From positions 56,065,949 through 56,129,948 of the forward strand of contig CM050449.1 of assembly GCA_027563935.2 (NCBI GenBank): a DNA stretch of 64,000 bases, in the 5' to 3' direction. Both the position numbers and the translations under genes were made by a program. Positions 1 to 11,380 of the stretch are shown one piece after another. This DNA comes from Costus lasius. Taxonomy: Eukaryota > Streptophyta > Magnoliopsida > Zingiberales > Costaceae. The notes beneath the pieces are model-generated. The model did no database searches and was not told where the DNA came from. It saw nothing but the letters and a program-made list of their open reading frames with translations. Within the stretch, counting starts at the first letter, position 1. Every line of letters starts with the position of its first letter.

Positions 1-345
1 GGACGTGGCACTCTGGTCTCCAATACCCACAACAGAATGGTAGAGGAGGTATCAGTGGGTGGCCCCCGTCTTGTTAGGACGTGGCACTCTGGCCTCCAAT
101 ACCCAGAACTGAATGGTAGATGAGGTATCAGTGGGTGGCCCCCGTCTTGTTAGGACGTGGCACTCTGGCCTCCAATACCCAGAACTGAATGGTAGAGGAG
201 GTATCAGTGGGTGGCCCCCGTCTTGTCAGGACGTGGCACTCTGGCCTCCAATACCCAGAACTGAATGGTAGAGGAGGTATCAGTGGGTGGCCCCCGTCTT
301 GTTAGGACGTGGCACTCTGGCCTCCAATACCTATAACGGAATAGA
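1..345. repeat. 76-bp tandem repeat, about 4.5 copies
   Basis: The unit starting GGACGTGGCACTCTGG recurs at 1, 77, 153, 229 and 305, an exact 76-bp period. The first four copies differ by a few substitutions; the fifth diverges after about 30 bases. The window edge cuts the array, so the true copy number is unknown. It lies next to a gypsy-type LTR and may belong to that element's interior. Confidence 0.95.
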
Positions 346-529
346 AATAGTGTCTCAAGGGTCGTAGTAGACTATCAGCACCATTACAGCGCCACAGAAG
401 GAGGGTAAGGACACGGAAGAGTGCTACACTAGGGCATAATTTTACAGAACAGATTATACTGAAACGGAGAAGTAGGATCAACCACTACTTAATTCTTACA
501 TTATGCCCAAAGTCTAACAAACCAGAAAA

Positions 530-2347
530 TGACACACCCCAATATCCAGTCCTTAAACACAGAACAGAAATTATATGAGTGAATTCCTTACAACTAACCT
601 TAATTCATGTCAAACCATTCTATGTTCTCACAAATGTTTTAACACATTCAAGGTTTTCAGAAACTTCACAACATATAAACAGAACAGGAAATATCCACAT
701 AACAAACAATTAAATACAGAACAGAAATTATTCATATAACAAACATTTAAATACAGAACAGAAATTATTCATGAAATAATCTCCTCAAAATTCCTAAAAC
801 CGTGAGCTATAAAATTACTGTAAGGGGCGCCACTTTCAGAACCTTAACAGAACGTACAAATTTCATGTAATTAATTTCAGTCCCCCACTACAAATAATTT
901 TAATTACACGTTTGTGAAGAAAATTGACAAAAGCCCCAAAATTGGCTCGAACCATGATTTTCAAAAATTCCTAAGTTCTTAGTTAAATCCCCAATTTTGT
1001 TTTCTCTAAAATTTCTCATCAAGCAAATAAATTTTAGAAGAACTACAGACCACAATTTAAGAGATTAAACCATACAGGATAAATTTTTCTCACAAGGGAA
1101 TTTTCGTCTAACCAAAACATAGCAGATTTATATTGTCAGATTGCAACATATATTTTTGGTCCAATTTCGAACCAAAGCTAGTCAATATTGTATTCAAAAT
1201 GAAGCTCTCTGAATCTAGTTTCCAATAAAACTGGTTTCACAAGATTTCGAATTGTAGGCAGGAAGATATAAGGGTTCGAACATAGGTGGGTCAGAATTTC
1301 AGATTTCAAGAAAACAGATTCATATATCAGAATTACGACATATATTTCAGATCCAATAACTAATCGAAAATAGGCGTTATGGGAGTCAAAATGAAGCTCT
1401 TCAAGCCTACGGTCTAATAAAACTGGTTTCACAGGATTTCGAGCTATACCTAGGGAGATATGATGGTTCGAACACATAAAGGTCGAAATCCAGATTTCCA
1501 GAAAACTGATTTTGTACAGCTAGATTGCAATACAGATTGAAATACAAATACAGCTCTGATATGGTCGATATCATATTCAAATTAAAGCCGAATGTGTCTA
1601 GTTTCATACAAAATTTGTTTCATACGATTTGGATCTATAGGCCATGAGATATTAGGGTTATAGTACACAAAGGTCAGATTAGAGAATGCAGATTTCAGCA
1701 GAACAGGATTTTAAAACCCTATAAATATTTGAATTCGACCCCATACGGATAATCATTGCAAATAACGAATTTTAATTGAAATAATCTACAATTTAGCGGA
1801 TTAGACTCCTTAGGATCGAATTACTCACAGAAAAAATCGCCCACAGAGAAAACGCCAAAATAGAGGATCAGGGATCTCCAGAAAGTTCGTCCACCACCAG
1901 TCTGCCACCACCAGCGTCAGAAATTTGCAGGAGGCGCCAAGCACAGTGAGCGGTGACAACACAGGCGGCTAGGGCAAGAAACAAACCAAAAATCGTGAGG
2001 GAGAGGAGCTCTCACGAATTTTCCCCCTTTTTTTTTTTTTTCCACCCCAAACGGATCCAAGATCCAATAACCCAATTAACTTAAGTGGAAATCGGCTTTA
2101 ATGGGCTTACCTGGGCTTAACCACCATGCGCCACTCCAATAACACAGAAATATGCGCCACCATGGTGGAAGAATTCCAGGAGCAAATAGTCAAGGTTGAG
2201 GGTTCGAAGCCCCAACGAAAATAATTATTTTTGCCCTGTAGGAAAAAGTCCTACAATTAGGCAAAAATCCCAAAATTTTAACAGATAAAAATACAGAAAC
2301 AGAATTTCTAACCTTAAATCGTAATTCAGAAAATCGAGGGCGTTACA
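530..2347 (-). mobile_element. LTR of a Ty3-gypsy-type element, minus orientation
   Basis: Read on the minus strand this block starts TGTAACGCCCTCGATTT at 2347, a typical start for Tekay/Del-like gypsy LTRs, and a plausible end (GGGGTGTGTCA) lies at 530, giving TG...CA termini. The right end cuts into the interior of another element that resumes at 2348. No convincing primer site is seen at 516-529 and no matching target duplication was found, so the left limit is tentative. There is no coding sequence; the short open frames here are chance. Confidence 0.6.
1195..1740. repeat. Degenerate ~191-bp tandem repeat inside the LTR
   Basis: Three related segments begin near 1195, 1387 and 1575. Each has a gaagctct-like start, then actggtttcaca, a gagatat stretch and ggttcgaac. 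Copies 1 and 2 are close; copy 3 is more diverged. Internal duplication of this kind is common in long gypsy LTRs. Confidence 0.75.
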
Positions 2348-3446
2348 TTGTATCTTGATGATGATACTGATTTCTGATTTTCAATATGGTTGTATGATGA
2401 ATATTGATGTTCGGATTCACTTTTAGATATGGGTTGTACTATATTATGATGATATTAATTCTAGTTGACATGATGTGATGATGAAAATATTTTGATATAT
2501 GATCGTGTTTGGGCATATGTTGATAAATTTTTGATGATGAATGAACTCAAATACTTGATTAGAGTTATAATCTCATCATGTCAAAATTTATTTCTTCAAT
2601 ACATATTTGTCTATTGAAATATGAAATTAGTTGATGCACGAAATTTTGGAAAGATGTATTATTTGAAGAATAAAATCTAAAGGTGAAATTTTTCTTTCAA
2701 ATAAAATGAGTATATGAGTATGATTTGTGAATTAAGATCAATTGATTATCCTAGTAGATTCTATACTTGCTATTTGTTGGGAAATAAGAATCCAAGATCC
2801 ACAAAATAAAAGGTGAGGACTCCCCTACTTGGCACTGTGGGAAAGCATAGTGGTACCAAAGATCATGGGTTGAAGTAATAAATAGAAAATGTATGTATCT
2901 ATGTGGGTAGATGCCATGAGAAAAATCATTTCACATAAACTCCGCTGTCCTTAGTAAATTCTTTCCAAATTAGAGGATATGAGTTCCATTGCATTGATTA
3001 TGTGATCCATGTACTCTAATCTCGTCACCAGAAAAAAAAAAAAGGGCGGTAATCGAGTTAGAGAATGTGAATGATACCAAAAATAAATAAAAAAATTAAA
3101 AAGAAACAAAGAAAAGCTGTGAGTGGAAAAAGATCTTGGAGACCTAATTCCTGTAAACAAAAGCATGATAGATTTGAACTGAAAATTGGGTGAAATCATG
3201 AGATTGAAAATTCTATTTATTGTACATGTTGCGAAGTTTTATTTGATTAAATTATGGATCTAGAGGGTTGAGTTCTAAGAATGATATGTTTATTTGAAAT
3301 TTTATAAATCAATTGATAGAATTTTTCATTGATGAGTTGTATTTTAGAAATTTATTGATTATGAAAATGCTATTCTTTTAATCAAATTTTGATTTCAAAA
3401 TTTTGATTTTTACTTGAGGACAAGCCAAGTTTGAACCTTATGTGTT
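2348..3446 (+). mobile_element. 3' internal region of an Athila-like element, no ORF
   Basis: This non-coding stretch precedes an LTR and ends with the tract acttgaggacaagccaag followed by the LTR start, the usual context upstream of a 3' LTR in Athila-like elements. From about 2716 it is repeated at 5349-6133. Its left side is cut by the minus-strand LTR ending at 2347. No protein similarity is visible. Confidence 0.7.
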
Positions 3447-5348
3447 TGTTGACACCAAAATATGTAGTATATTTTGCTTCATTTTGGATACCTGTTCATA
3501 CTAAATTGAGGATCTTTTACTTGTTTTTATGTTAAATCCATCAAATATTGCAAGGTCTACTTCTATTTTGGTTTTTCATGTTTTTCAGGCAAAAAGGCAC
3601 TATTTAAGGCGTTTTCAAGTGAAATCAGACACATGGAAGAGTTATCATCATCAAGAGGAAATCAACCAAGAAATTTCACGCAAAACGAAGCAATTTAGCA
3701 AATTACGGCAGTGCCGTAACCCATTTTACGGTACTGTAATTCCAGACAATACCGTAAAATCTGAGCCCTGCCGTATTTTGAGAAGTTTCCGAACAGAAAG
3801 ATTTTTGGATTTTACGGCACCTGCCGTAAGCAACATTACGGTACCGTCTTTCGGGGAGATTCAGAACAGAAACTTCACCCGAAATTACGGCACTACCGTA
3901 ACAAACTACACAGGCCGTAATTTCCAGACGTTCGCGAACAGAGAGTTCAGCTGATTTTATGGCACTACCGTAAACCAGATTACGGTGCCGTAATTCCCGA
4001 CGACATCAACACAGAAGACTCGAGCGATTTTACGGCAGTGCTGTAAGACATTACACTACCGTAATTGTTGTTCCGAACGCGACGTCCGATTCTTGCGGAG
4101 AAGATCGCGAGCGATCCAGAGCCTTAAATCGGATGCCGTAAGAAGTAGAAGGAGAGCTTTTCACGAGAGGATTACGGAGAGACCAAAAGCACCAAAATTT
4201 CGTGGATTGTCGAGGGAGAAATCGCGATCCACACCACCGCCTGGGGTTTTGCCACCGCGCTTGATCCAGACGTCCTCTGACCGTCATTTTCATACTGAAG
4301 CTTTGTCTGAAGGAGGAGAGAACGTGCCAGAAGTTTCAAACCGAAAGGAGATCGATTGGAAGAGAAACCAAAGAAAAAGGAGTCGCCGACACTATTCATC
4401 GGCGGTTCTTGCAAGATTACGGTCGTGCTGTATTTTCTAAACTTCTCTTTTACTTCGATTTTTGATCCTCTGAATCCATGATCTATTGTAATTCCCTCAT
4501 GACGATAGCTTAAACTACTTTTGGGACATGGGGGAGTAATTCACTTGATTTCTAATGACTAGATGACTATTTTTAATATTTCGTTGAGTTTAATATTACC
4601 ATGATGATTTTGCTCATGTGATAATTGTGCTTAGACTCTCTATAAATTCATGTTACTAATTATGTTCGTAAAATTTTTGCTTGAGACCAAAAGGTAATTG
4701 CTTGAGAATTTGGAACCCTAGAATTGCATATTAGGATCCCTTCCTTAGGTTAGATCTAATTTGATCTGTTCTAGTAGATTAATTGCCATAATTATAACTT
4801 GAACCTATAGATCGAGTCTATTTGTCAAACTTGGAGATCTTGTGCGAAAGCAAGGATCGGAACATTGGGGATCCGTGAGTAAAACTAGTGTTCAGACTCG
4901 GATGCACGAAAGTGATCCTTGAATCTCCACTAGAGATTATCAGCATTGAATTCGGATGCACGAAAGTGATCCTTGAATTCATTGTTTGATGATTTACTTA
5001 TCTTCAGCATTGGGAAGAATCTTGCGCGAAAGCGAGGATAAATCCCTGTGCGGTCGTTTGTACGAAAGTGAAACAACCCTTTTTTTAGTAAATTACATCT
5101 TCATCATGATAAATTTAAACTGACGAAATCCTTACTCATATCTAGCTCATAAAAGATAAAGTGAACGAAACCCTAGTCCCCGCTTTCCTCTCCGATAATT
5201 CGGTTTTTAGCTTTCAATTTCTATTCTCACTACTTCGATTAGCCTAGATAGTAAGAAAGCAGCTATTTAGTATTCGACAACGTAGGTCCTTGTGGATTCG
5301 ATACTTTCTTTATTACTTCGAGTATCCGTGCACTTGCAGATCGCATCA
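3447..5348 (+). mobile_element. Athila-like LTR, family B, copy 1
   Basis: The LTR starts TGTTGACACC and ends ACTTGCAGATCGCATCA, the terminus typical of Athila-like LTRs (homologous to the ends at 55398 and 62287). The same sequence recurs at 6134-8067 and, inverted, at 46614-48403. A palindrome cluster lies at 3713-4069. A tRNA-Asp-type primer site should follow the LTR; instead the sequence jumps straight to gagtatgattttt, which is 3' interior, so the 5' interior is deleted. Open frames at 3529-4440 fall over the palindrome cluster and look like no known protein. Confidence 0.85.
3713..4069. repeat. Cluster of TTACGG...CCGTAA palindromes
   Basis: About seven short inverted repeats of type TTACGGCAGTGCCGTAA (a perfect arm pair at 3713-3729) are spread over about 350 bp, with variants such as TTACGGCACTACCGTAA and TTACGGTGCCGTAA. 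The clustering is far beyond chance for this AT-rich DNA. The function is unknown; a role in LTR RNA structure or protein binding is only inference. Confidence 0.85.
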
Positions 5349-6133
5349 GAGTATGATTTTTGAATTAATATTGATTGATTAATTTAGTTGATGTTCATAC
5401 TATTTGCTATTTGTTGGGAAGAAATATTCCATGATCTAAATAAAGAGAGTGATGACTCCCTTACTTGGCACTGCGCAAAATTAGCAGTGGTACCAAAGAC
5501 ATGGGTTGAAGTCAAAATGAGAGAAAAATAAAAATCAAGAGAATGACTCCTCGTCTTAGCACTGTGTCGATTTGCGGTGGTACCTAAGTTAAGAGTTGAA
5601 GTCCGAAAAGAAAATGCATGTATCTATGTGGGTACATACCCTGGAGAGAAATCGTTTCACATTAACTCTGCTATCTTTGGTAAAATTCTTCCTACTAAAA
5701 AGATAAGAATTCTATTACATTGGTTATGTGATCAGTGTACTTTAACTTTGTCACTAGAAAAAAGGTGATAATCAAATTAGAGAATGTGAACGACGCATAA
5801 AAGGGAGGAACAAAAAAAAATTATAAGTGGAAAAAGATCTTAGAAACTCTATTCCTGTAAACAAAAGTATGATAGTTTTGAACTGAAACTGGATGAAATC
5901 TTGAGATTTAAATTTTATTTATTATACAAGTTGCAAAGTTTTATTTGATTAAGTTGTAGATCTTGAGAATTGAATTCAAAGGATGATATGTCTATTTGAA
6001 ATTTTATGAAACAATTGGTGAAATTTTTCATTGGTGATTGTATTTTAGAAATTTATTCTTCACAAGAAAGTCTTTTCCTTTGATCAATTTTTGATTTTAC
6101 TTGATGACAAGCAAAGTTTGAACCTTATGTATT
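5349..6133 (+). mobile_element. Second copy of the family-B 3' internal region
   Basis: It repeats 2716-3446 in the same order, including the gtatgattt start, the ctatttgttggg segment, the ggcactg...ggtacca segment and the acttgatgacaagc tract just before the next LTR. It joins LTR copy 1 directly with no primer-binding site, so the array is LTR / truncated interior / LTR. No protein is encoded. Confidence 0.8.
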
Positions 6134-8067
6134 TGATGACACCAAAATTTATGGTAAATTTTGTGCCATTTCATAGATCTTTTTGTGTCGTATTCATGCT
6201 ATTTTCCTTATTTTTATGCATTTTTTATCAAATATTGCGAAATCTACACATTTTCTATTTTTTTGATGATTTTCAGGTAAAAAGGCATTATTTTTAGGCA
6301 TTTTCAAGCACATTCGGAGGCATGGATGAATTCCCACCATTAAGAGAAGATTGCATGTCAAATTTCATGAAGATTGGAGCTTCACACAAAAATACGGTAG
6401 GGCCGTAATCAAAATTACGGTACTGTGGTTTCACTACACCTACAGAACAAACCATAGCACTACCGTAATTTCTAAGCACTATTGTATTTTGGGACGATTT
6501 TGCATAAAAAGTTTCACATAAATTACGGCCCTACCGTAATGGATTTCATGGGCCGTAATCTAGGTTCAATTTCGTACAAAAAGTTTGGTGGATTTTACGG
6601 CGCTACCGTAACCAATATTACGGGCTGTATTTCGAGTTGATTTTTCACCCAAGAGATTTGATGTAAATACGGCACTGTCGTAATGCATTTCATGGTACCG
6701 TAATTTTGGATGATTTGTGTATCGAGAATTTCTGCTGAAATTACGGCACTGCCATAATGGTTTTCACAGCCGTAATTATAACCCAAACCCGCGATTTTCA
6801 CGGACTATTTGAAGCCCGATTCTTGCACAGATGATTGCGAACGATCCAGGCCATGAATTGGAGATCCGTAAGAAGGGAAATACTCCTCAAATCAAAGAGA
6901 GGAGACACACACAAAAAGCCCTAATTTTTATCGACGATTCAGAGAGAAATCGAGTTCTTCACCGTCGCCCTAGGTTTCTCTGCCAGGAAGCATATAGAGC
7001 ATCTCCGGCCGTGAAATTTAAGGGAAAGCTGCGCATATAGGAGGAGAAGATACCCCAGAAGTTTCAGAACGAAAGGAGATCGATCGGAGGAGAAATCAAT
7101 GGAACACTCATCACCGACACTGTTCACCGCCGAAATTACGGCTATAATTTCTATTACAGCCGTGCTGTAAAGTTGTTTTCCCCTTTCTCCTCGATTCCTT
7201 ATCTTCTGATACTATGGATTATTGTAATTCTTCAACTATGCTAGCTTAAACTCTTTTTGGGACATGGGGGAGTAATTCCCCTCAATTTCTTAATGACTAG
7301 ATTATTTTTACTTTCATCATGATGATTTTACTATGATAATTCTACTTATGTGAAGATTGTCTTTAATTCTCCATAGATTCATATTGTTAGCATGTTTTAG
7401 AGTTTTTGCAATATGGACTGAAAAGTGATTTGCTAAGAACTTAGAACCCTAAAATTGAATGTTAGGAACTCATCGTAAGAAATTAGGTTTGTTCTTATTT
7501 TTTAATTTTAGAAGTTTAATGTCATGTTAATAATCTGAATCTAGGATTGAGTTATTGTAATAAACATGACGATACTGTGAGAAATCAAGTATTAGATTAT
7601 TGGAGAACCTTAAGTAGAACTTGTGAAAATTATAGTATGAAAGTATGTAATTTTCACTTGAGATGATTGATTTAGAATTCGGATGCATGAAAGTGATCCT
7701 TGAGTTCTTTATCAATGATTTACTCATCTTCAGTATTGAATAGATCCTGCATGAAAGTGAGGATCGGTTCTTTGTAAATTGTTTGCACGAAAGCGAGATG
7801 ATTTCTTTATGAAGTAAATTATATCTTTATCATGATAAAATTTGATTGACGAACATCTATTCATATCTAGTCATGGAAATTAAGGTGGACGAAATCCTAG
7901 TCTCAGTTTCTCTCTCTGATATTTTCGTATAGCTTTTGATAGTTTGCTTGATATTTTCGACTGCCTAGCTAGTGAGAAATTGATTATTCGGTACTTGGCA
8001 TATGAGGTCTCTGTGGTTCGATATCTTAATTATTACTTCGAGTATTCATCCACTTGCGAACACAACA
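6134..8067 (+). mobile_element. Athila-like LTR, family B, copy 2
   Basis: The block starts TGATGACACC, matches copy 1 along its length with many substitutions, and ends near cacttgcgaacacaaca. Palindrome clusters occur at 6390-6790 and 7128-7168. It abuts a truncated Angela-type LTR at about 8068. The divergence from copy 1 shows this is an old duplication. Confidence 0.8.
6390..7168. repeat. Palindrome cluster of LTR copy 2
   Basis: Units such as TTACGGCCCTACCGTAAT, TTACGGCGCTACCGTAA and TACGGCACTGTCGTAA recur from 6390 to 6790, and a further pair flanks 7130-7168. Spacing and phrasing resemble the cluster at 3713-4069, but the arms carry more mismatches. Confidence 0.75.
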
Positions 8068-9126
8068 CAACGTTGAAAGAACCTACAGGGTCACATTCCT
8101 AGAGACTCGAGATCTTGTATTGATCGAGTAGCCTACGCTCGAGTCATTTGGTTGATTCGGATCTATTTGGGAGTCTTGAGTATCATGATGTAGTACTAGG
8201 TAACACTTATTGCTTGTGATGACTTGATGTTGTCACTGCCAATTTGAAAGAACCTACAGGGTCGTACACCTAGACACTCGATATCTTGTATTGATCAAGT
8301 AGCCTATGATCGAATCATTTAGTTGAGTCGGATCAATTTGGGAGTCTGATGCATCGTAGATACATCTGATGAGTAGGAGATGACCATATAGACCGGTGGG
8401 TGACTGTTTGACCTCGGTTGACTAGGTCTAGTCATCAGGTCAAATGTCATATTTTAGTGCCAGAATTATTCGAGGGCTTGTCGACTTAATTAAAACATAA
8501 CTGGAGGGGTCTGCAGCTTAAGTGCTAAAATACATATTTATATTCATTTAATTTGAATAAATCTATTAGATTTATTCACGACTTAAGCACTGGGACTCGC
8601 TCTAAAACTCTATATATAAAGGGGCTTGGTGGGATACATATAGTGTGCTTCTTTCTTCAGCCCTAGCCACCTAGAGCCCTTCGTTTCTACCCTAGCTGCC
8701 AATCATAGTTGTGCCGCCACCTCTCCTTCGTTGAAGTGGTAGCGCCACCTTGAGTTGTCGAGAGCATGGTGAAAGGCGGCTTGATCTTCTTCCAAGCGCA
8801 AGTGGCATAGCTCCCTTCTCCTTGCCGCCTACATCTCCTTCTCTTCTTGGCACTTCATCTTGGCGCATAAAGAGAAGAACTTCTCCCTCTTGGCGCATCT
8901 AGTAGGTGGAGCAAGCAAGAGGACTCTCATAGGCGTGGATCTCACCTTCCGAGGCTAGCACCAGGCGTGGAGGTTGAGAGGTCTTGAGGAGCCCATGTGT
9001 GTGAGACTACAGAGGACACTCCCTTGCGTGTCTACATCATTAGAGGCTTCTTTCGGGAAATCTGTTTCGAGACAATGCTTCCGCTTTGTTTGATTTTTAA
9101 AAAAATTGGGTAGGGATTTCCCAACA
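8068..9126 (+). mobile_element. 5'-truncated Angela-type copia LTR
   Basis: The segment matches the 3' parts of the LTRs at 38631-40757 and 57008-58867: the phrases ctacagggtcgcacacctag, gatctatttgggagtct, the gaggctagcac...gcgtgga block and a final TTTCCCAACA. The TGTTGGTGTATATGCC start is missing because the block abuts LTR copy 2. A direct duplication of about 171 bp (starting near 8077 and 8248) is internal. Confidence 0.8.
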
Positions 9127-10008
9127 TACAAATGGTGATCAATGTCTAGCAATGAATCATTGCTATTTAAGTCACAAGAATGTTATGATCTAACTTAATT
9201 TTGCTATAATAATGTCGGTAGTTTAATTTTACTATGCTTGATATTTGTACTAAACAAAAGCCATAGACTATGTCATATTTGTATAGTTCAGTCTATCATG
9301 TTTCTTTATTCTTAAGTAGATTAATATAATAAATATAATTGATATCTCATATTAATTTATTTAGGAGTCTATATATCTTTTGTCTCACTTGACCAAGGGG
9401 TCTAGGTTGCTAGTACTTTTGTTATATAAGAGGAAAAATCCTTTTTTAATCACTCACATTTCTATTCATAATTCATAGTATAACCAAACATAGCCTTTGT
9501 GATTATCTAGTTACAAGTGGTGTTCACCTGTATCAAAGTATATAACTAATCATATAAGAATCTATAATGATCTCAAATATAAGAATCATATACATATTAT
9601 CACAATAAGAATAGTTAGACACTCATATACAAATCCATGCAATATTCTCATCACATATCTAAGTAGTATATTATTATCTAACATATACACACGTATTGAC
9701 TTAATATCTCGTATTATAATAACTTGTCATTAGTCACTATATAGATTCGTCTCAGCACATTATTATCCTACTCATCAATCAAACTTGATTAGCCTAAAAC
9801 ATTTAGTGTGCCAAGGCATAGGCAACAGTGTATGCGCCTGCCATGGCTTAACTTTAGTTGAGGAGATAAGCCTAAATGCTTTTACAATGGCTTGGATGCA
9901 TAAAGAAGTGCACAAGTGGAGGAGTTCAAATCCTACAAGCGTTGTAGTTCCAATTGAGAGTAGTTAAACAAAGATTTATAGGCCAATTGAGATATCTGAA
10001 AGTGTGGC
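9127..10008. other. Intergenic AT-rich DNA, nothing recognised
   Basis: About 880 bp without a supported gene. Short open frames on both strands carry no recognisable motif. Part of 9780-9960 may belong to the decayed coding segment that follows, but the frame could not be tied to it. Confidence 0.5.
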
Positions 10009-10694
10009 GCACGTAGATATGAGCTCCATTTAGAGCCTAATAATGCTTGGCCACAATTTTTAGCACTAGGTAAAGAGAGATTTGGTATTCGTATAGGAGA
10101 ACAAGACTCTTGGACATCTAAGAAAAACTGATAGTGGCTATTGAAGAAACACAGAGAATTGCAAAATGCCCTAAACAAGAGAAAATTTTCTAAGCGGCGG
10201 GGCTGCACAAGAAAAGTTAAGCATAGTGGCCATTTGGCCACCAAAAAAAAATTTTTTTTTAATAAAAATATTCACAATGATCTAAACGATAAGAGCTATC
10301 CAACGGTACCAATATCATCGTGGATGTATGTATCCATGATGAGAAATCCACATTACAAATATCATGGATAGAGAATGCTACAGTAATAGTACTTTTATCC
10401 ACGATATTTTTAACGTAGATTTTTAATCGTGGATACATCCATCCACGATGATATTGGTACCGTTGGATAGCTCTCATCGTGTAGATCATCATGGATATTT
10501 TTATCGAAAAAATTTTTTTTTTTGGTGGCCAAATGGCTACTGTGCTTAACTTTGCCTTGTGCAACCCCACTGCCTAGAAAATTTTCTCTAAAGAAGATAG
10601 AGTTGAGATGGCCAAGTTGGTTTACGTCTATTACTTAAGTCCTAATTTTGATGGTTCACTAAAAATAATCAAACAACTAAACTTGAGGTGCTAG
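10009..10694 (+). pseudogene. Unrecognised protein-coding relic split by a MITE
   Basis: Read without the MITE at 10191-10576 and one copy of its target site, the plus strand has protein-like sequence. A first part around 10015-10120 includes FLALGKERFGIRIGEQDSW. After a frameshift near 10125 the frame reads IEETQRIAKCPKQEKIF and runs across the MITE junction into SKEDRVEMAKLVYVYYLSPN, ending at a stop at 10692-10694. The composition looks like a real soluble protein rather than chance. I do not recognise the family. It has no start codon, at least one frameshift and an insertion, so it is a dead fragment of a host gene or of an uncommon transposon. Confidence 0.45.
10191..10576. mobile_element. 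Hairpin MITE, probably Mutator-type
   Basis: The 386-bp element is almost entirely one inverted repeat. The left arm runs TAAGCGGCGGGGCTGCAC... through ggccatttggccacc and ctatccaacggtaccaatat; the right arm is its complement, ending GTGCAACCCCACTGCCTA. The loop lies around 10375-10395. It is flanked by perfect 10-bp duplications GAAAATTTTC (10181-10190 and 10577-10586). A 9-11 bp duplication is typical of Mutator-like elements. It encodes no protein; if transcribed it would fold into a long hairpin. Confidence 0.85.
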
Positions 10695-11087
10695 CCGTGT
10701 CGATTAAAACTTTTGGCATGTGAAACAAGCATTAAAGATAATTCCTTAGAATATATGTATTGTATTACATGTGTTTTTCAATTACAAGTGATCCTAAAGT
10801 AAGTTATGGAGATTCTGTTGTGCATGCATAACATGTGCAGCATAACATTCTTGATGTGGTTTAAATTATGGTATAATTACCATTTATATGATTAAGAGGA
10901 CAAAGGAAGAGCAAAATGGAGAGAGATATAATCAATTTAACTTGTTATGTCTTTGTATGGAAGTAAAAGGGGATCAAGATGACTGTCTTACTTAGATACA
11001 TGAATTAGAGTGCTAAATTAGGATCTAGGTTTTAGGGTTAGGGATCTCTTTAACGATTAAAGAAGTACAATTAAAGCATAATGAATT
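10695..11087. other. Intergenic stretch, nothing recognised
   Basis: About 390 bp of AT-rich sequence between the pseudogene relic and the copia element. No gene, RNA or repeat could be supported. Confidence 0.5.
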
Positions 11088-11326
11088 TGTTGGAAATCAT
11101 AACTAGAAAGAAATCAAAGTGGCTGTTTTTAGGGGATTAGTTGACTAATTCTTGTTACTGTAAATAGCCTTGACATATTGTAATTTGGCAGGATTTTTTA
11201 GGGGAATTTATTCTGTAATTTAGTTTCCTTTTTTTTAGATGATTGTAAAGGTTGGATGTAGCCTATTTATACTCTGTAATTTCACATAAGCAATATAGAA
11301 TTCTCTTTGAATCTCATTTATCTTCA
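11088..11326 (+). repeat. 5' LTR of the 5-kb copia element
   Basis: A 239-bp LTR starting TGTTGGAAATCATAAC and ending TTTATCTTCA. A plausible promoter box lies in ctatttatactctg (11262-11275). Confidence 0.9.
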
Positions 11327-11339
11327 TGGTATCAGAGCC
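11327..11339 (+). promoter_or_regulatory. Primer-binding site, initiator tRNA-Met
   Basis: TGGTATCAGAGCC immediately follows the LTR end. This is the standard plant copia primer site, where the 3' end of tRNA-iMet primes minus-strand DNA synthesis. Confidence 0.95.
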
Positions 11340-11380
11340 AAAAAGGTTTTTTCTGTGAGTGTGAGTGATCATAACTAGCC

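Noticed and set aside
1..345. CRISPR-like array
   Set aside because: The 76-bp units are contiguous direct repeats with no unique spacers, in a plant genome.
3529..4440. Open frames of 115-141 codons as genes
   Set aside because: They are LTR sequence over the palindrome cluster, the reading is not kept in copy 2 at 6134-8067, and they show no domain.
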